Part shown: in pieces, positions 45,993 to 57,547 of the stretch
How positions within the stretch are numbered: position 1 is the first letter of the stretch
Layout: the number at the start of each line of letters is the position of its first letter
Origin: Atherinomorus stipes
Taxonomy: Eukaryota; Chordata; Actinopteri; Atheriniformes; Atherinidae
Length of the DNA: 64,000 nucleotides
Direction of reading: 5' to 3'
Assembly: GCA_023101725.1 (NCBI GenBank)
Contig: JALJCO010000034.1
Coordinates: forward strand, 186,001-250,000
Translations under genes and position numbers: made by a program
The notes under the pieces: model-generated
Told to the model about the DNA's origin: nothing
Database searches by the model: none
What the model saw: only the letters and a program-made list of their open reading frames with translations

Positions 45993-47233
45993 CAATAGCT
46001 GTGTTTACATGGACCCAAATATACCGATTGCTTTCGGTTTAAAAGCTCTTTCGGAATGAAAATGATCCATGTAAACGCCTCTTTCTGAATGAAAAGCGCA
46101 GAACCGAATGAATTTTCTTTCGGTTTCACGGGGGTAGAAAATTGCTTTCCCCAAACCGAACGGGGTATCATGTAAACGCTGAATCGGAAAGTTGTGAGGT
46201 TGCGCTCTTACAGCGCATGCTTCGACGAGACATCAACGTGAAACAAGTGACGTTTCCTCACTTTGACAGATGGCTGTGAACAACGAAATTCCCTGGACAG
46301 CAACAGAAAGTTTTTTTTTTACTCAAACTCTGTCTCTACAGCTTTTCCTCTTGGTTGTTTCCAGTAGGAGCGCATGAGGATCAGCTGCTGCTTCATTAAC
46401 GTCCTGCAGAAACCACGACTGTGACGATCAGCTCTAGTAGACCTCCGTCTTTAAAGTTGTACTTCCGTGGTCATTTCATTAATATTTCTGTGTTCTCCAT
46501 TATTATTGAATGCATTCTGCATCGTTTCTGTTTAAAAAAAACCTTCTGGTTGCTTAGTATCCAGCTGTATTTGTATACTAGAAGAGAGGCTTGTGGTCCA
46601 AAGGCAGCTTTTCCGGGTCCTTCTCATGAATTTCCGTCTGATTGGCTGCCTGCCATCAGTGTATGAAGGAAGCTCCGCCCTCCGCTCTTATTTCGCTACA
46701 GACAGGAAATAGAGCCGACAAACAAGTTTGTTCCGTCATGCTAACAAACAGTTAGCTAATTAGCTTCTCAACTCCGAAGTTACATTCGTGCCGTCTTTAC
46801 TTCTAGTGTGTAGTGGAGGGTTACCTGCCTTCCAATGGACAGATAGAAACCCCACGTGGGATACGCTATTTGCAATGTTATGTAGAAGTGCAAGGCTGTT
46901 CCCGATTCGCTCTTTTCTTCGCATTGTTTCTGTGATGAGGAAGCACAGCCGACTGGGGGGAACGCAACGCTAGCAAGTCAGCATGTGTAAGTAAACAAGG
47001 GGAAACCCTCAGTATTTCAGAAGGAGCAAGTTAAACGGGTTTTCAGTGGAAGGAGGCCTTTAATAAATAAGTGATTTACATCATTCTGCGCATGTCAGGC
47101 AGGATTATTCTGAATGAATATTGGCGCATGTACACGCCAGATCCGAATGTATTAATTCCCATGTAAACAGCTGCCCTGAAATCCTCAATCAGAATGATTT
47201 CAATCCGAAAGGGAAAAAAGTCTCCATGTAAAC
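45993..47233. mobile_element. MITE with 'gtttacatgga' terminal repeats, interrupted
   Basis: The left end reads CAATAGCTGTGTTTACATGGA and the right, inward, CAATGGGCACGTTTACATGGA. Internal copies of 'catgtaaacgc' and 'ccgaatg/cattcgg' words give much secondary structure. Without the 605-bp element nested at 46455-47059 it is about 0.63 kb. I could not determine a target duplication, so the superfamily is left open. Confidence 0.7.
46455..47059. mobile_element. 605-bp non-autonomous element with TTAA duplication, copy B
   Basis: TTAA flanks both sides (46451-46454 and 47060-47063). The sequence is nearly identical along its whole length to 19987-20589, differing by scattered substitutions and a few indels. 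Identical limits in two unrelated hosts (an L2 LINE and a MITE) prove it is one mobile unit. No recognisable coding region. Confidence 0.9.
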
Positions 47234-48575
47234 GTGCCCATTGATGAAGAAGCAGGAATAAGAAGAAAACCGGAATCCGTGATTAAAGTGGAAATCTTTC
47301 TGCTTCTTCTTAGGCGATTCCATCTCTTTCTACACATTTTTCAGTTGTTTATTGTTGTTTTGACCTCAGCTTCTTTGTTTTCCCTCCAACCCAAACGATA
47401 ATCTACCCCATTTCCTTCTACTTCTTCTTCTTGATGCTTTATTGCAGTCGAAAAAATGTCACTTCCATTATGTCAGCTGGATAGTCTGATAGTCCTTTGC
47501 AAGCGAACTGAGCCCCCCAGCTTTCAGATGGACCAGAGTCCACTTTTTTTGGTGCGCACCAGGATGCGGTTGGTGTTCAGACTGCACCAAATGAAGCAGA
47601 CTATCCATGGAGGCAAACCACGGTCCGTTTAAAGTGGAGCAAAAAGCCAGAGTGTGAACGCACCCCCAGTTATGCCAACTGTTACTTAAATGGATGTTTT
47701 ACCTGTTGAACTAACTTATGTTTGCAGAGGCTAAAGTCATTGGTTGTGCTCCTCAGGTAAGCCTGACAGTAAAGCAAGACTTTAAAAGTAATGACAACCA
47801 GTCAGTCTGTCAGCAAAAGCCAGAAGTGATTATCTAAATGAAGAGCAAATTGGAAAACTATTCCCAGTGGCCGGGATGTGTGAGCCAGAAAGTGTTCAAG
47901 GTGAGCTGTAGCTTACCGTCTGCTGGTGGGTTTCTCCGTTCCTCACACCCACCATCCATCATTCCCAAATGTTTTCTGAAAGGAAACAGGCGAACTGTTG
48001 TAAAAAATGTAAGAGGAATCACTGGAAACCCAGCTCTGGTCTGCAGGATAAATTCAGCCCCATAAGCAGTCACTACATTTTCATTTTCAGCAGTATTTCC
48101 TTCGGTGACGGTATTCAGATGTTATCAGGTGGATTATTACAGACGGAGAAATTGGAAACCTTTCTGCCAGAATGGAAGCTAATCAGAGAAGCAAGAGAAC
48201 AATGAGGCAACAAATAATCAGCCTGGTGATAAAAACATAGTTCACAGTACAGTGGATGCTTCAATTAGCCTGATGCAGATACTGTATGTCTTTTTATGCT
48301 GAGTTAATCTGAGTGTTAATCAAACCCATAATAACTGTAATAATAATAGTCTATCACAGCTTTTTAATATAATACAGGTCAAATGTATTCATATTACTGT
48401 CATTTGGAAATTCTTCAATGGATATTCCTGGTGTTACTTCATCCAAATCACCACGAGATCCAGTAAGTTCACAAATAAATACAGAAACGAGGTTATACTG
48501 GTTCCCCGGTATCCCAGTTAACTCAGGTACTTACCCTGAAATCATTACACTGAATTTTCACCAGAGCAAAGAAGG
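47234..48575. other. No gene seen; unassigned sequence
   Basis: No coding domain or bounded repeat was recognised. Confidence 0.5.
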
Positions 48576-48935
48576 CAAAAGCCCTGTTTTCACCCGTGGG
48601 TCTGGGTTGGGTCGGGTGTGTTGGGTTTTGGTACGGGTATGTTGATTTTACGTTGCGTCCCCACAGCAAACTGTACCCTGGAGGCGGAGTATTAACAGAT
48701 AGCGCTGCTACGTGATTGTGTGACATCATCACGTTTTTTTCGCATGAATGGAGCAAATAATACGCGTGAATGATGTGTATGATACGTGCAAACAAGACGC
48801 TTCATTCGAGCGTAAAGTTTAACTTTCTGGAATGGGGGATGGTGGTTTGTCACATGTCAGATACCTCAGTCAGGTGAACATGACAGAACCCAGTTACTGT
48901 GAGTACTTTGAGAGAGTTGTGGCTTTGTACCTGCT

Positions 48936-49190
48936 TTGGAAATCAGAGAACTGAAAACGCTGGCGTGTTTGGGTCCATCAGATTCTCCAGAGGTCTCGGA
49001 GCTCTGTGAATTTCATCACCTGATCCAGAAGTTACGTCTGGATGTCGGCGGCTTCCAGCGAGCCCAGTTTAATGAGATGTCGGGGAGGATCGGTGCTGCA
49101 TATCCCTCCAGGATACAAACTACAGCCGCTGTATTCCAGCTGCTGAGCATCTGTCCATCTGCTTTCAGTGAGTAAGCTAGCCGCAGCTAG
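48936..49190 (+). pseudogene. PIF/Harbinger transposase N-terminal remnant
   Basis: Around 49005-49100 the translation gives EFHHLIQKLRLDVGGFQRAQ, then FNEMSGRIGAA. A one-base frame change downstream gives TNYSRCIPAAEHLSICFQ (about 49117-49170). This matches the N-terminal region of fish Harbinger/HARBI1-type transposases (FHHL..ELR.D...FQ....R...F..L...IG......TN.R..I...E.L.I.LR). The catalytic DDE part is absent. Surrounding sequence from about 48578 ('cctgttttcacccgtggg') to 50118 (the complement of 'accgtgttcacaccgg') may be the element's ends, but this is tentative. Confidence 0.6.
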
Positions 49191-49199
49191 TTAGCGCTC

Positions 49200-50705
49200 C
49201 CAGCAAAACTTCCAACAACTTCCAGCAAAAGAACATGGCTGCTATCATTGGGTATTGTAGCTCAGTTTAACAAGTCTCTGCCGTCTCCTTGCATCCACCT
49301 CTCAAAATTTAACCAGCTAAATAAAAACAACTCCTAACTGACCGCTTTCGTGCTGTCGTCATCCTTTGGATCACAACACAGAGGGAGTGTTTGTTTACAT
49401 CAGCTGAGGCTGAACTTTTGTTACTGGAGCGTCATCTAGTGACCAAACTGAATACTACACTAGTCTGAGCACAGACTCATATTGAATTCATATTGACTCA
49501 TATTGATGTTTGATAACAAACAACCTCAGTTTGTTTATATAGCGAGGGCAGAGCCGCATATTCCTCCGGGAACTACAGGTTCTCTGTTCCCGCTGCAGAG
49601 TGTTGGCGTGGTGACATTTCACCCCTCAAACACCGGCTGTAGAGACAAGCAGCTTTTAGTTAATGAGGTTTTTATCTGACCGGGTTTTCAGTCCTATATT
49701 TCTGGTATTATTACACCGCCTTTACGTGCAGCACTTTGTGATTTTATCTGTCAAAAGTGCTTTATCCTTCTTACAATAGAAGAGAGCAGCGAGCTGCAGA
49801 GTGCCGGTCCGTTCACATCACGTGTCATTCATTTTCAATGACGGGGCTCGTATTGTTCGTGCGTATAAAACGCTCAAGTTCAATTTTTTCAACTCGAGCG
49901 AATAGGCAAAATAGGCTCTATTCTCATGAGTAGGGCGCCTCATTTGTGCAACTAAAATGCTACATTAGTGAGAGTGAAACGCTACATTCAGGCGAAAAAG
50001 ACACGCATTTGTGGCTTGACGCGCCCCAAACAAACACGCGTCTATTTGCATCTGTACATTGACTTAACATGTATTTCATTCGCACGAATGATTTTATTTG
50101 TGTCCGGTGTGAACACGGTTAGTTTCCAACATCTCAGGGTTAACAGACTCAGAGTTTTTAGTAAACCGTAAAAAACCATGAAACGGACCCCAGAACGCAC
50201 CAAAACTCTTGTTTTACCACCTTCGTGTTTTTCTGTGAACAAGGTATAACCCCATAAACCAAAATAATAAATATGAAATAATAAATAAACAAATAAACTA
50301 ACACATACTAAAGGAAATAAGACAAAGACACTGTTGATTATCACATTATAAAGATCTACACACCACTGAAAAAAGGCCACTAAATCACAAAACAGGGCAA
50401 CCATCCATCTGTTTTATTGATTAATTCTTTTTTGTCACAAGTGGCCGCTCTTTCACTCTGCCATGATTGTAAATATGGCAGCTGCAACCCCGTGATTACG
50501 TCAATTCCTGAGCTCTATACTAATGTTGACCTGTTTACAAACCATTCTGACCTGAGCCATGAAATTCAGATTTGAGTCCAACAGAATGTGGAGACATTTT
50601 AATTGTTGTACAATCTGTAGTCACTCTCCATAAACAGAAACATCTACTTCAAAACAAGCATCTTTATTTTTGTGAAGTAGCTACTGTACATCTACGGTCT
50701 CTGAG
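49200..50705. other. No gene seen; possible Harbinger flanks
   Basis: 49786-50120 carries words typical of MITE ends ('gtccgttcacatcacgtg' and 'gtccggtgtgaacacgg'). No complete element could be bounded with confidence and no coding motif was seen. Confidence 0.4.
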
Positions 50706-50708
50706 GTA

Positions 50709-51693
50709 CACTATATTGCCAAAAGTATTTGCTCACCCATCCAAATTATGGGAATCAGGTGTTCCAATCACTTCCATGGCCACAGGTGTATAAAATGAAG
50801 CAGCTACATGCAGACTGTTTTTACAAACATTTGTGAAAGAATGGGTCGCTCTCAGGAGCTCAGTGAATTCCAGCTCCAAACTTCATTTGGCCTTAAGATC
50901 AGCTCAAGAACAGTGGGCAGAGAGCTTCATAGAATGGGTTTCCATGGCGATCAGTTGCATCCATCCATACATCACCAAGTGCAATTCAAAGCATGAATAC
51001 AGTTGTGTAAAGCAGCCGCCACTGGACTGTAAAGCAGTGGAGGTGTTCTCTGGAGTGACGAATCACGCTTCTCCATCTGGCAATCAGATGGAGCAGTCTG
51101 GGTTTGGCAGTTGCCAGGACAACAGTACTGCATTGTGCCAAGTGTAAAGTTTGGTGAAGAGGGATTATGGTGTGGTGTGTTTTTCAGGAGCTGGGCTTGG
51201 CCCCTTAGTTCCAGTGAAAGGAACTCTGAATGCTTCAGCATACCAAGACATTCTGGACAATTCCATGCTCCCAACTTTGTGGGAACAGTTTGGAGCTGGC
51301 CCCTTCCTCTTCCAACATGACTGTGCACCAGTGCACAAAGCAGGTCCATAAAGACCTGGATGCAGAGTCTGGTGTGGAGGAACTGGACTGGCCTGCACAT
51401 AGTCCTGACCTCAACCCCATAGAACACCTTTGGGATGAATTAGAGCGGAGACTGAGAGCCAGGCCTTCTGGTCGAACATCAGTGTGACCTCACGAATACG
51501 CTTCTGGAAGAATGGTCAAAAATTCCCATAAACACTCCTAAACCTTGTGGACAGCCTTCCCAAATGACTTGAAGCTGTTCTAACTGCAAAGGTGGACCAA
51601 CATCATATTAAACCCTATGGATTAGGAATGGGATGTCAGTTAAGCTCATATGTGAGTCAATGCATGTGAGCAAATACTTTTGGCAATATAGTG
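50709..51693 (+). mobile_element. Tc1-like element, plus orientation, about 1.0 kb
   Basis: Terminal repeats CACTATATTGCCAAAAGTATT on the left and the complementary 'aatacttttggcaatatagtg' on the right, with TA at 50707-50708 and 51694-51695. The total length is shorter than the family's usual 1.2-1.3 kb, indicating internal deletion. Transposase remnants lie on the plus strand. Confidence 0.92.
50830..51530 (+). pseudogene. Tc1-type transposase pseudogene
   Basis: The N-terminal region gives GRSQELSEFQ and helix-turn-helix-like LKISSRTVGRELHRMGFHG. Later frames give LVPVKGTLNASAYQDILDNS, FLFQHDCAPVHKA with the second catalytic aspartate, and [20 protein letters not shown] with the catalytic glutamate. 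At least two frame changes and a deletion between the helix-turn-helix and the catalytic half break the gene, and the first aspartate region was not found intact. Confidence 0.85.
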
Positions 51694-51695
51694 TA

Positions 51696-52679
51696 TTTAA
51701 ATGAAGACAGAATTGCCTCGGTCACATTGTAGCTTTGATCCTGCACTTTGCAAGCTTTACTGCAACTTCTGCCTCCCTGGTACCACATCCATGTGACACT
51801 GTATCAATCATTCCTGGACTGAGGTCAAGGGATCAATCCTAATCTGTTACAGGGAAGAAACGGGTGATTGCTGAAACTGGACAGACTCTGAGGGACGTCA
51901 GTTGATTTTGTACGAACATGGCAGGAGTGTAAAAACAAAAACTGAAATTGTATTTCAGTGCAGCTAAGCTCCAGTGGGAGTGGTTACAGCAAATCAGCAG
52001 AGCAGATGAGGATAACAATCAGTCCATCAAGCTCTGGTCATGCTCTTGAAAATCAATCAGCCACAGCAAACAGGGAGGTGTGAAGAAGCAGAACCTCACC
52101 CTCGGACTTCATTTAGTGGGACAAAAGTAATTGTTTTCTGCCTCAAGTGAGAAACAATAATGTGTATTTATTTACATCTTAAAAGATTTTTTTTAATTAT
52201 TATTTATGGTTTTCATCTACAGTGACTGCAGTTGGAAAAATGACACTCTGGTGGTTGTACTATTACACATTGGTACTACATTACTTTCTGACTTTAAAAC
52301 TCTACAGTCCTGATTCGATTAAAGTAGATATAAGATTTATATCTCTGAAGGGAGCCATATCTTGAGGAGCCGTTTCTTAAGAAGAGTTCACAAGACTGAC
52401 TCGTTCTAATTTTTGATTCTTTATTTTTTATTTTAGAATTTAATCAACAGTAATTAATATTTATCATGTAAATAATCACTGGTAGCAATTTATTAGGCAA
52501 GGTTTGGATTGGAAAAAAATCAAACTTACAGACTCCATCAGTGTATACGGCTCACACCTGAGATTCGATTCTTATTGTTCATTTAAAAGAGCCATTCAAA
52601 AGAATCAATTCATTCATAAATGTCACATCTCTCATTTGAAGCGCAGTGACATCTATTAGAAGCATTTATGGAGCCCTTG
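51696..52679. other. No gene seen
   Basis: Unassigned sequence with no recognised repeat end or coding domain. Confidence 0.5.
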
Positions 52680-52892
52680 CTGCCCAGCAGTGTCCTGAGG
52701 CTGAGAAACCGCACTAGACAACACTTTCCTCCGGCACACCTCCTGATGTTGCAGCTGAGTTTTGCTATAAGCACCATGTCACATGCCAGCAAGCAGACCA
52801 CACCGGCCATTTGGAACATGCATCGTGGCTGATTCAGCGAAAAAAAAAAGCAAGAATTATTGGAAGAGAAGCAGAAACAAAAGATAGAGAAA
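52680..52892. repeat. Dispersed repeat, copy 2 (partner at 1.59 kb)
   Basis: It shares 'tgcccagcagtgtcctgagg', 'ccatgtcacatgccagcaa', 'ggaacatgcatcgtgg' and an A/G-rich ending, in the same order as 1590-1800. The class is unknown. Confidence 0.55.
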
Positions 52893-53189
52893 CAAAAAAG
52901 TTTTCTATGGTCTGGAGAGAGCTCAGAGTACAGGTAGGATGCAGGATGGATGCTGGATAAGCTGCCGAAAGGGGACACATCAGTGAGAAAATCTGCAATT
53001 TCTGCTTGCAACTTTAATTCTCGGTCGCCTTTGAAAAGCGGTGATGATGGGCCAGTTGTGCTGGAGGACCATCTACCTCAGAAACAGGCTGCCCAGGTGT
53101 CCTTTAGGAGAGCCACCCAGTCTTCGGCCAACAGCGTTCTTCTTGCAACGTGTATGTTGAACTGTTAAAACAGACTTCCTCAGTAGAAA
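52893..53189. other. No feature seen
   Basis: Nothing recognisable; an open stretch of 72 codons (52950-53168) has no domain. Confidence 0.45.
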
Positions 53190-53929
53190 ATTAACTCCCC
53201 TAGCGGTGAACAGTGTCTGCAAACCACCACAGCGTCACGGCACCAGGCATCGTTGATGTAAACACACAGTCCCCGTCCCCCCCTCGACGAGCGTTCTGTC
53301 TGCCTGGAAGAATGTTAGCCATTTTGCTAGCTGGATAGCATGGTCCGGGACGCTGCTGTTAAGCCAAGTTTCCACAAACACAAGGACACAGCACTCACCC
53401 ACAGACTTGCAGTGTGTCCGGAGTAGATGGATGTGGTCCAGTTTGTTTGTCCAGCGAGCGTACATTGGCCAGGGTAAAGGACGGGATAGCCGGCAGGTGT
53501 GGTCTGGTGGCTAATCTAGCTAGGATACCCCCGTGCTCCCCCCTCTTCTGCCTCCTTAGGTTCTGTCCGTGGCACCTCCACTGCGGGCTGGGTGCAGGTG
53601 TGGGGATCGGGGATTGAGCGGGCCTCTGGAGCAGACCGTAGTCCTGTTGCGTTTCCGCATCCACTGGATTTATGTCCATGTTTCTGCAGATGTCTAGCAG
53701 AAACTCTTGGGAGTATACAGTGGCTTGCAAAAGTATTCATACCCATGACCAAAACTAAATTGCTCAGAAAAGAACAAAGCAAAAGTGGGTTTCACCTTTT
53801 TATATGAAAGGAAATGGCACAAACTCAACAATCCATCACTGTTCTTGTTCGTATGCGTTCTTTACTATGAATAGGTTGCATAAGTTTGTATGTCATTGTT
53901 GCAAAAGTATTCACACTAAGTCATTAAGT

Positions 53930-54980
53930 CACAATCAGTACTTGGTTGCAGCTCCTTTGGCAGCAATAACAGCTACCAATCGCTTTGGATAGCCAGCAAT
54001 GAGTTTTGTGCAATGGTCCTTGGACAGTTTCGCCCCTCCTCTTTGCAATACTGCTCAGCTGAGTCAGGTTACTGGTGACCTTCGGTGGACAGCAATCTTC
54101 AGATCCCTCCACAGGTTTTCTATTGGGTTGAGATCTGGGCTTTGACTGGGCCAGTCTAGAACCTTCACTTTCTTCTTCCTGAACCATTCTTGTGTCACTC
54201 GAGCCGTATATTTTGGATCATTATCCTGTTGAAAGGTGAACTTCCTCCCAAGCTTAGGCTTTTTGCAGATTTGAAGACGTTTTCCTCAGGATGTTGATGT
54301 ATTTTGCACTATTCATAATCCCTTGCACACGGACAAGCTCACCAGGACCGGAGGGAGAGAAACAGCCCATAGCATTATATTCCCACCTCCATGTTTCACG
54401 GTAGGGATGGTATGAGCTGGATCATCAGCTGTGTTAGCTTTGCGCCAAACATACTTCTTGGCGTTCAGGCCAAAAAGTTCTATTTTCGTTTCATCTGACC
54501 AGATCACACGTTCCTACGTGTGTGGTGGCATCTGCAAACGAGCCTTGAGATGTTGTTTCTTCAGATATGGCTTCTTTTTGCAACACGCCCATAGAGACCT
54601 TCCTTGTGTAAAGTGGGGATATTGTGGACTTGTGTCATTAGTCCCAGCACCCTGGAGAGACTTCTTCAGGTCTTAAGAGTGACGGAGGGGTTTGCTCTGG
54701 CTTCCTGAGTAATTTCTTTTGCCTTTTGCCGTGATCTTGGAGGGGCGCCCTGTTTTTGGAGGTTCGAGGGTCTGTGGCGCCACCTGGACCAGTGATGCAA
54801 CAGTACTTTTTGGCAATTGGGACTTGCGATGGCTATGCTTTGCCCATCTCTTGCTCTCTCTTTCTTCTGGGTTTCTGGGCTTTGGACTTTGCTGTTGTTG
54901 CTGAAGATGGGATGACTGTGGAAGGTGACTATTGGGCACTAATTATGGGGAGCAATAAGGATATACAAATCCTTGGACTA
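53930..54980 (-). pseudogene. Tc1-type transposase pseudogene
   Basis: On the minus strand, 54673-54939 holds the N-terminal region (helix-turn-helix KSTVASLVQV and the GRPSKITA linker). 54313-54507 holds [16 protein letters not shown] with the first catalytic aspartate, then HGGGNIMLWAVS. Near 54150-54240 the second region reads [11 protein letters not shown], and near 54110-54150 the third reads [16 protein letters not shown]. All three catalytic residues are therefore visible, but frame changes and losses separate them. The start codon region and the part near 54280 are damaged. Confidence 0.87.
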
Positions 54981-55009
54981 AAGGGGCGAGAGAACGTCAA
55001 TTTTTAAGA

Positions 55010-55578
55010 GAGGCTAAGCCCACTTTTTGTTGGCTTTTAGTTGATTTTTACTGTTTAAGTTTTAATTGGCTAATTTAATATTTTGTCTGGTTGTTTTTAA
55101 ATTGTTTTTTTGCTGTTTGGGATTTTTAGATGTTTTTTAAGGTTTTAATGTATTTTATCGTTCTTTTCTTTCATTATTAGTCTTTTTATTGTTCCTGGGT
55201 CCTTAGGTCTCTCCGGTGCTTTCCTCGTGGGGGCCGTCTGTCCGGGGTGGCGTTGGGGGCTCGGTGCGGTGCTACTGGTGCCTTGGTGGGGGTGATCTTC
55301 CATCATACCTCCCCATGGCACCTGGGCCGCTGCGGTTACCGCTGCTGCGCTGCCCCGGTGCAGACGGCTCCTCTGATGGGGTTCCCTCACTTTTTCCATC
55401 TGTACTCAGCCTCAGGTAGATCGACACACTTGAATTGTTTTTTTTGTTTTTTGTTTTTTTTTGTTTTTTTTGGGGGGGTGGTGGGGGTGGGGGGCGGGGG
55501 ATGGGAAAGGGCAACGGGCGGGAATGTTTTTAAACTGTAAAGCGCTTTGAGTCGCGCAACCTGCTGGAAAAGCGCTTC

Positions 55579-55616
<38 letters not shown>
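55010..55616 (+). mobile_element. L2-like LINE 3' end, plus orientation
   Basis: The sequence runs from T-rich DNA through 'gtccttaggtctctccggtg' and a G-rich tract (55468-55500) to the 3' end 'cttcataaataaag' and (attg) repeats ending near 55616. 55200-55440 is nearly identical to the reverse of 43400-43640. It has no coding sequence and is therefore strongly 5'-truncated. It lies within the Tc1 at 53718-55896. Confidence 0.88.
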
Positions 55617-55618
<2 letters not shown>

Positions 55619-56058
55619 ATACCGCCCTGTGACACTGTGAAGCAATAGTTTATAGTGTGCAATCATTTTCGACTCAAAATAACATCTTTGGTGCAAGGGT
55701 GTGAATACTTTTGCAACAATGAAATACAGACTTATACAACCTATTCATAGTAAAGAGTGCTTACGAACAAAAACAGTGATGGATTGTTGTGTTTGTGCCC
55801 TTCCTTTCATATAAAAAGGTGAAACCCACTTTTGCTTTGTTCTGTTCTGAGCAATTGAGTTTTGGTCATGGGTATGAATACTTTTGCAAGCCACTGTATG
55901 CGCCTGTAGACATGAGGGCGTGACAAGGACGATGACGAACAAGCACACACGTACTCACTACACACAAAACACAAAAACACCATTTTGTTGGGACCGAGCG
56001 GAGCCACTGCATGTACACGCACTGCCATCTTGGATCTACCAAGAGAATATATTGCCAA

Positions 56059-57544
56059 AATTGATATTTTTGTATTTCAATTGTTGCCTATTGTGATCAC
56101 TGGAGCTTTTCTAAAACAGCTGGAAAAAATTCTTATGGAAAAATAAAAAAGCAAGAATTAAATACAACACGCTTCTCAGCAAAAAAAGAGAAGGAAGGGT
56201 TAAATTTACCTGATTAAAGAAATAACTATTGGGCAGCACGACTCGGAGCCTAAAATGCTTGGCAGCTCTGTGCAGAAGAAAATAAATAAATATAGGCTAC
56301 TGTATATGAAGTATGAAGTATACAATAACACTCACAAAGAATGATGACATACCCAATAACAGCCTAACTGGACTTGGCCACCTACTGAAAATCAATAAGT
56401 ACTGTAGATACATCCACACGTTTAACTGGTGCTGGACGTACAGCAGCACATTTTCTTAAGTATGGGAAACAACAGAATGACATTGCCACTGCAATTGTTT
56501 TACCAAAACAGGCAGACATTTGGATAACTGATAACATGCATGTCAGTAACCGTCGCCTTATTACTGACTCTGACACTTCTGCACATCATTTTACCAAGTT
56601 AACTCTATATTGGCATTTTGTATTGATGGTGCAGTTGTTAATCAATAGCACACCTAGCGGAAGAGACTGCATTGATTTGGAGTTGCTGTTGTGATGTAAG
56701 CGGATGTAAATATATCAAGTGTGACCTTGTAATTAGGACTAAATTATGAAATGTGACTCAATAAGCAAAGGCACTGGAAGCTCTTGTCATAATTTATTCT
56801 GACTCGGCCAGCAGACAAAATAAAGAAACGTGGGGAAAAAAGCACAATTTAACCTCTGATGGGTCCTGTTTCCATGCTTCTGATGGAAGTAGAAATTTCT
56901 CAATACTGAAAAATGCATTTGTATCTGCTAAGAAAAATAGTATCAATAGCTTGAAACAGCAGTTGTTGCATAGTGAGGGGTGAATGTTTGTATGTGCACA
57001 GAGGAAGGAGGCAAACACAAGTCAGCCCCTCCAATCTGTGACTGGCAGGCCCACAGTCTTATACAAATTAATTCAAGATACAGAAATGTTCCGTCAACAG
57101 TGATGAGAATATTAATAAAATGACATGAAGGCAGTTCCCCAAATCATGTGCAGTATTAATTAATCAGGATACTTGTACTCGTCATGTTGACGGGAATCTG
57201 AAACCAAGATGTCTCTGTGCTCCATGATAGTGTCATAATGCCATAAAGCTGCAACCAGGATCTGCTATGTGTCTACAACACGCAGGCAGGGCTTCGTCTG
57301 AGCCGGATCCGGCAGGAATGTGTTCTGGCTACTCCGACATCGGATCCGGAACCCGATTTAGTGGATCCACCATTGTAAAAAAAAATTGCCTCAATAAAAA
57401 ATATAATAAATGTTGGTTTGGTGTTTAGAACTGTTATTTTATGTGACTGTATGCTGTATGCTGAGGTTACACGACAAAAAACCCTTGATTTTGAATGTGG
57501 CAGGTATGGAAGGGGAGTCTGGGTCGGATTCGATCTACAGACTC
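56059..57544. other. No gene seen
   Basis: Unassigned sequence. No bounded repeat or coding domain was recognised. Confidence 0.5.
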
Positions 57545-57547
57545 CTG

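Larger units (their letters stand above)
53718..55896 (-). mobile_element. Tc1-like element with long inverted repeats, interrupted by an L2 3' end
   Basis: TA flanks both ends (53716-53717 and 55897-55898). Inverted repeats of about 190 bp: 'cagtggcttgcaaaagtatt' on the left and its complement on the right, both continuing through 'gtgggtttcacctttttata'. The transposase lies on the minus strand. The 600-bp insertion at 55010-55616 is a plus-strand LINE 3' end. Without it the element is about 1.57 kb, normal for this group. Confidence 0.93.
53190..56058 (-). pseudogene. LINE endonuclease region, split by a Tc1 element
   Basis: Minus-strand pieces at 55897-56058 and 53190-53717 read, in order, VRVHAVAPLGPNKMVFLCF, SRPHVYRRI, then (after the Tc1) YSQEFLLDICRNMD, ARLATRPHLPAIPSFTLANV and RSLDKQ, and in a second frame LDHIHLLRTHCKSVGECCVL and VFVETWLNSSVPDHAIQLA. 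FTLANVRSLD and ETWL are hallmarks of apurinic-type LINE endonucleases; the E of ETWL is catalytic. The Tc1 entered at a TA, and codons for RRI and YSQ join across it. The LINE clade is not settled (L2, Rex1 or another fish family). It ends near 53190; there is no reverse transcriptase here. Confidence 0.75.

Noticed and set aside
50042..50404. 120-codon hydrophobic minus-strand frame
   Set aside because: Hydrophobicity comes from A/T-rich sequence, and the frame overlaps a likely repeat end. No recognisable protein.
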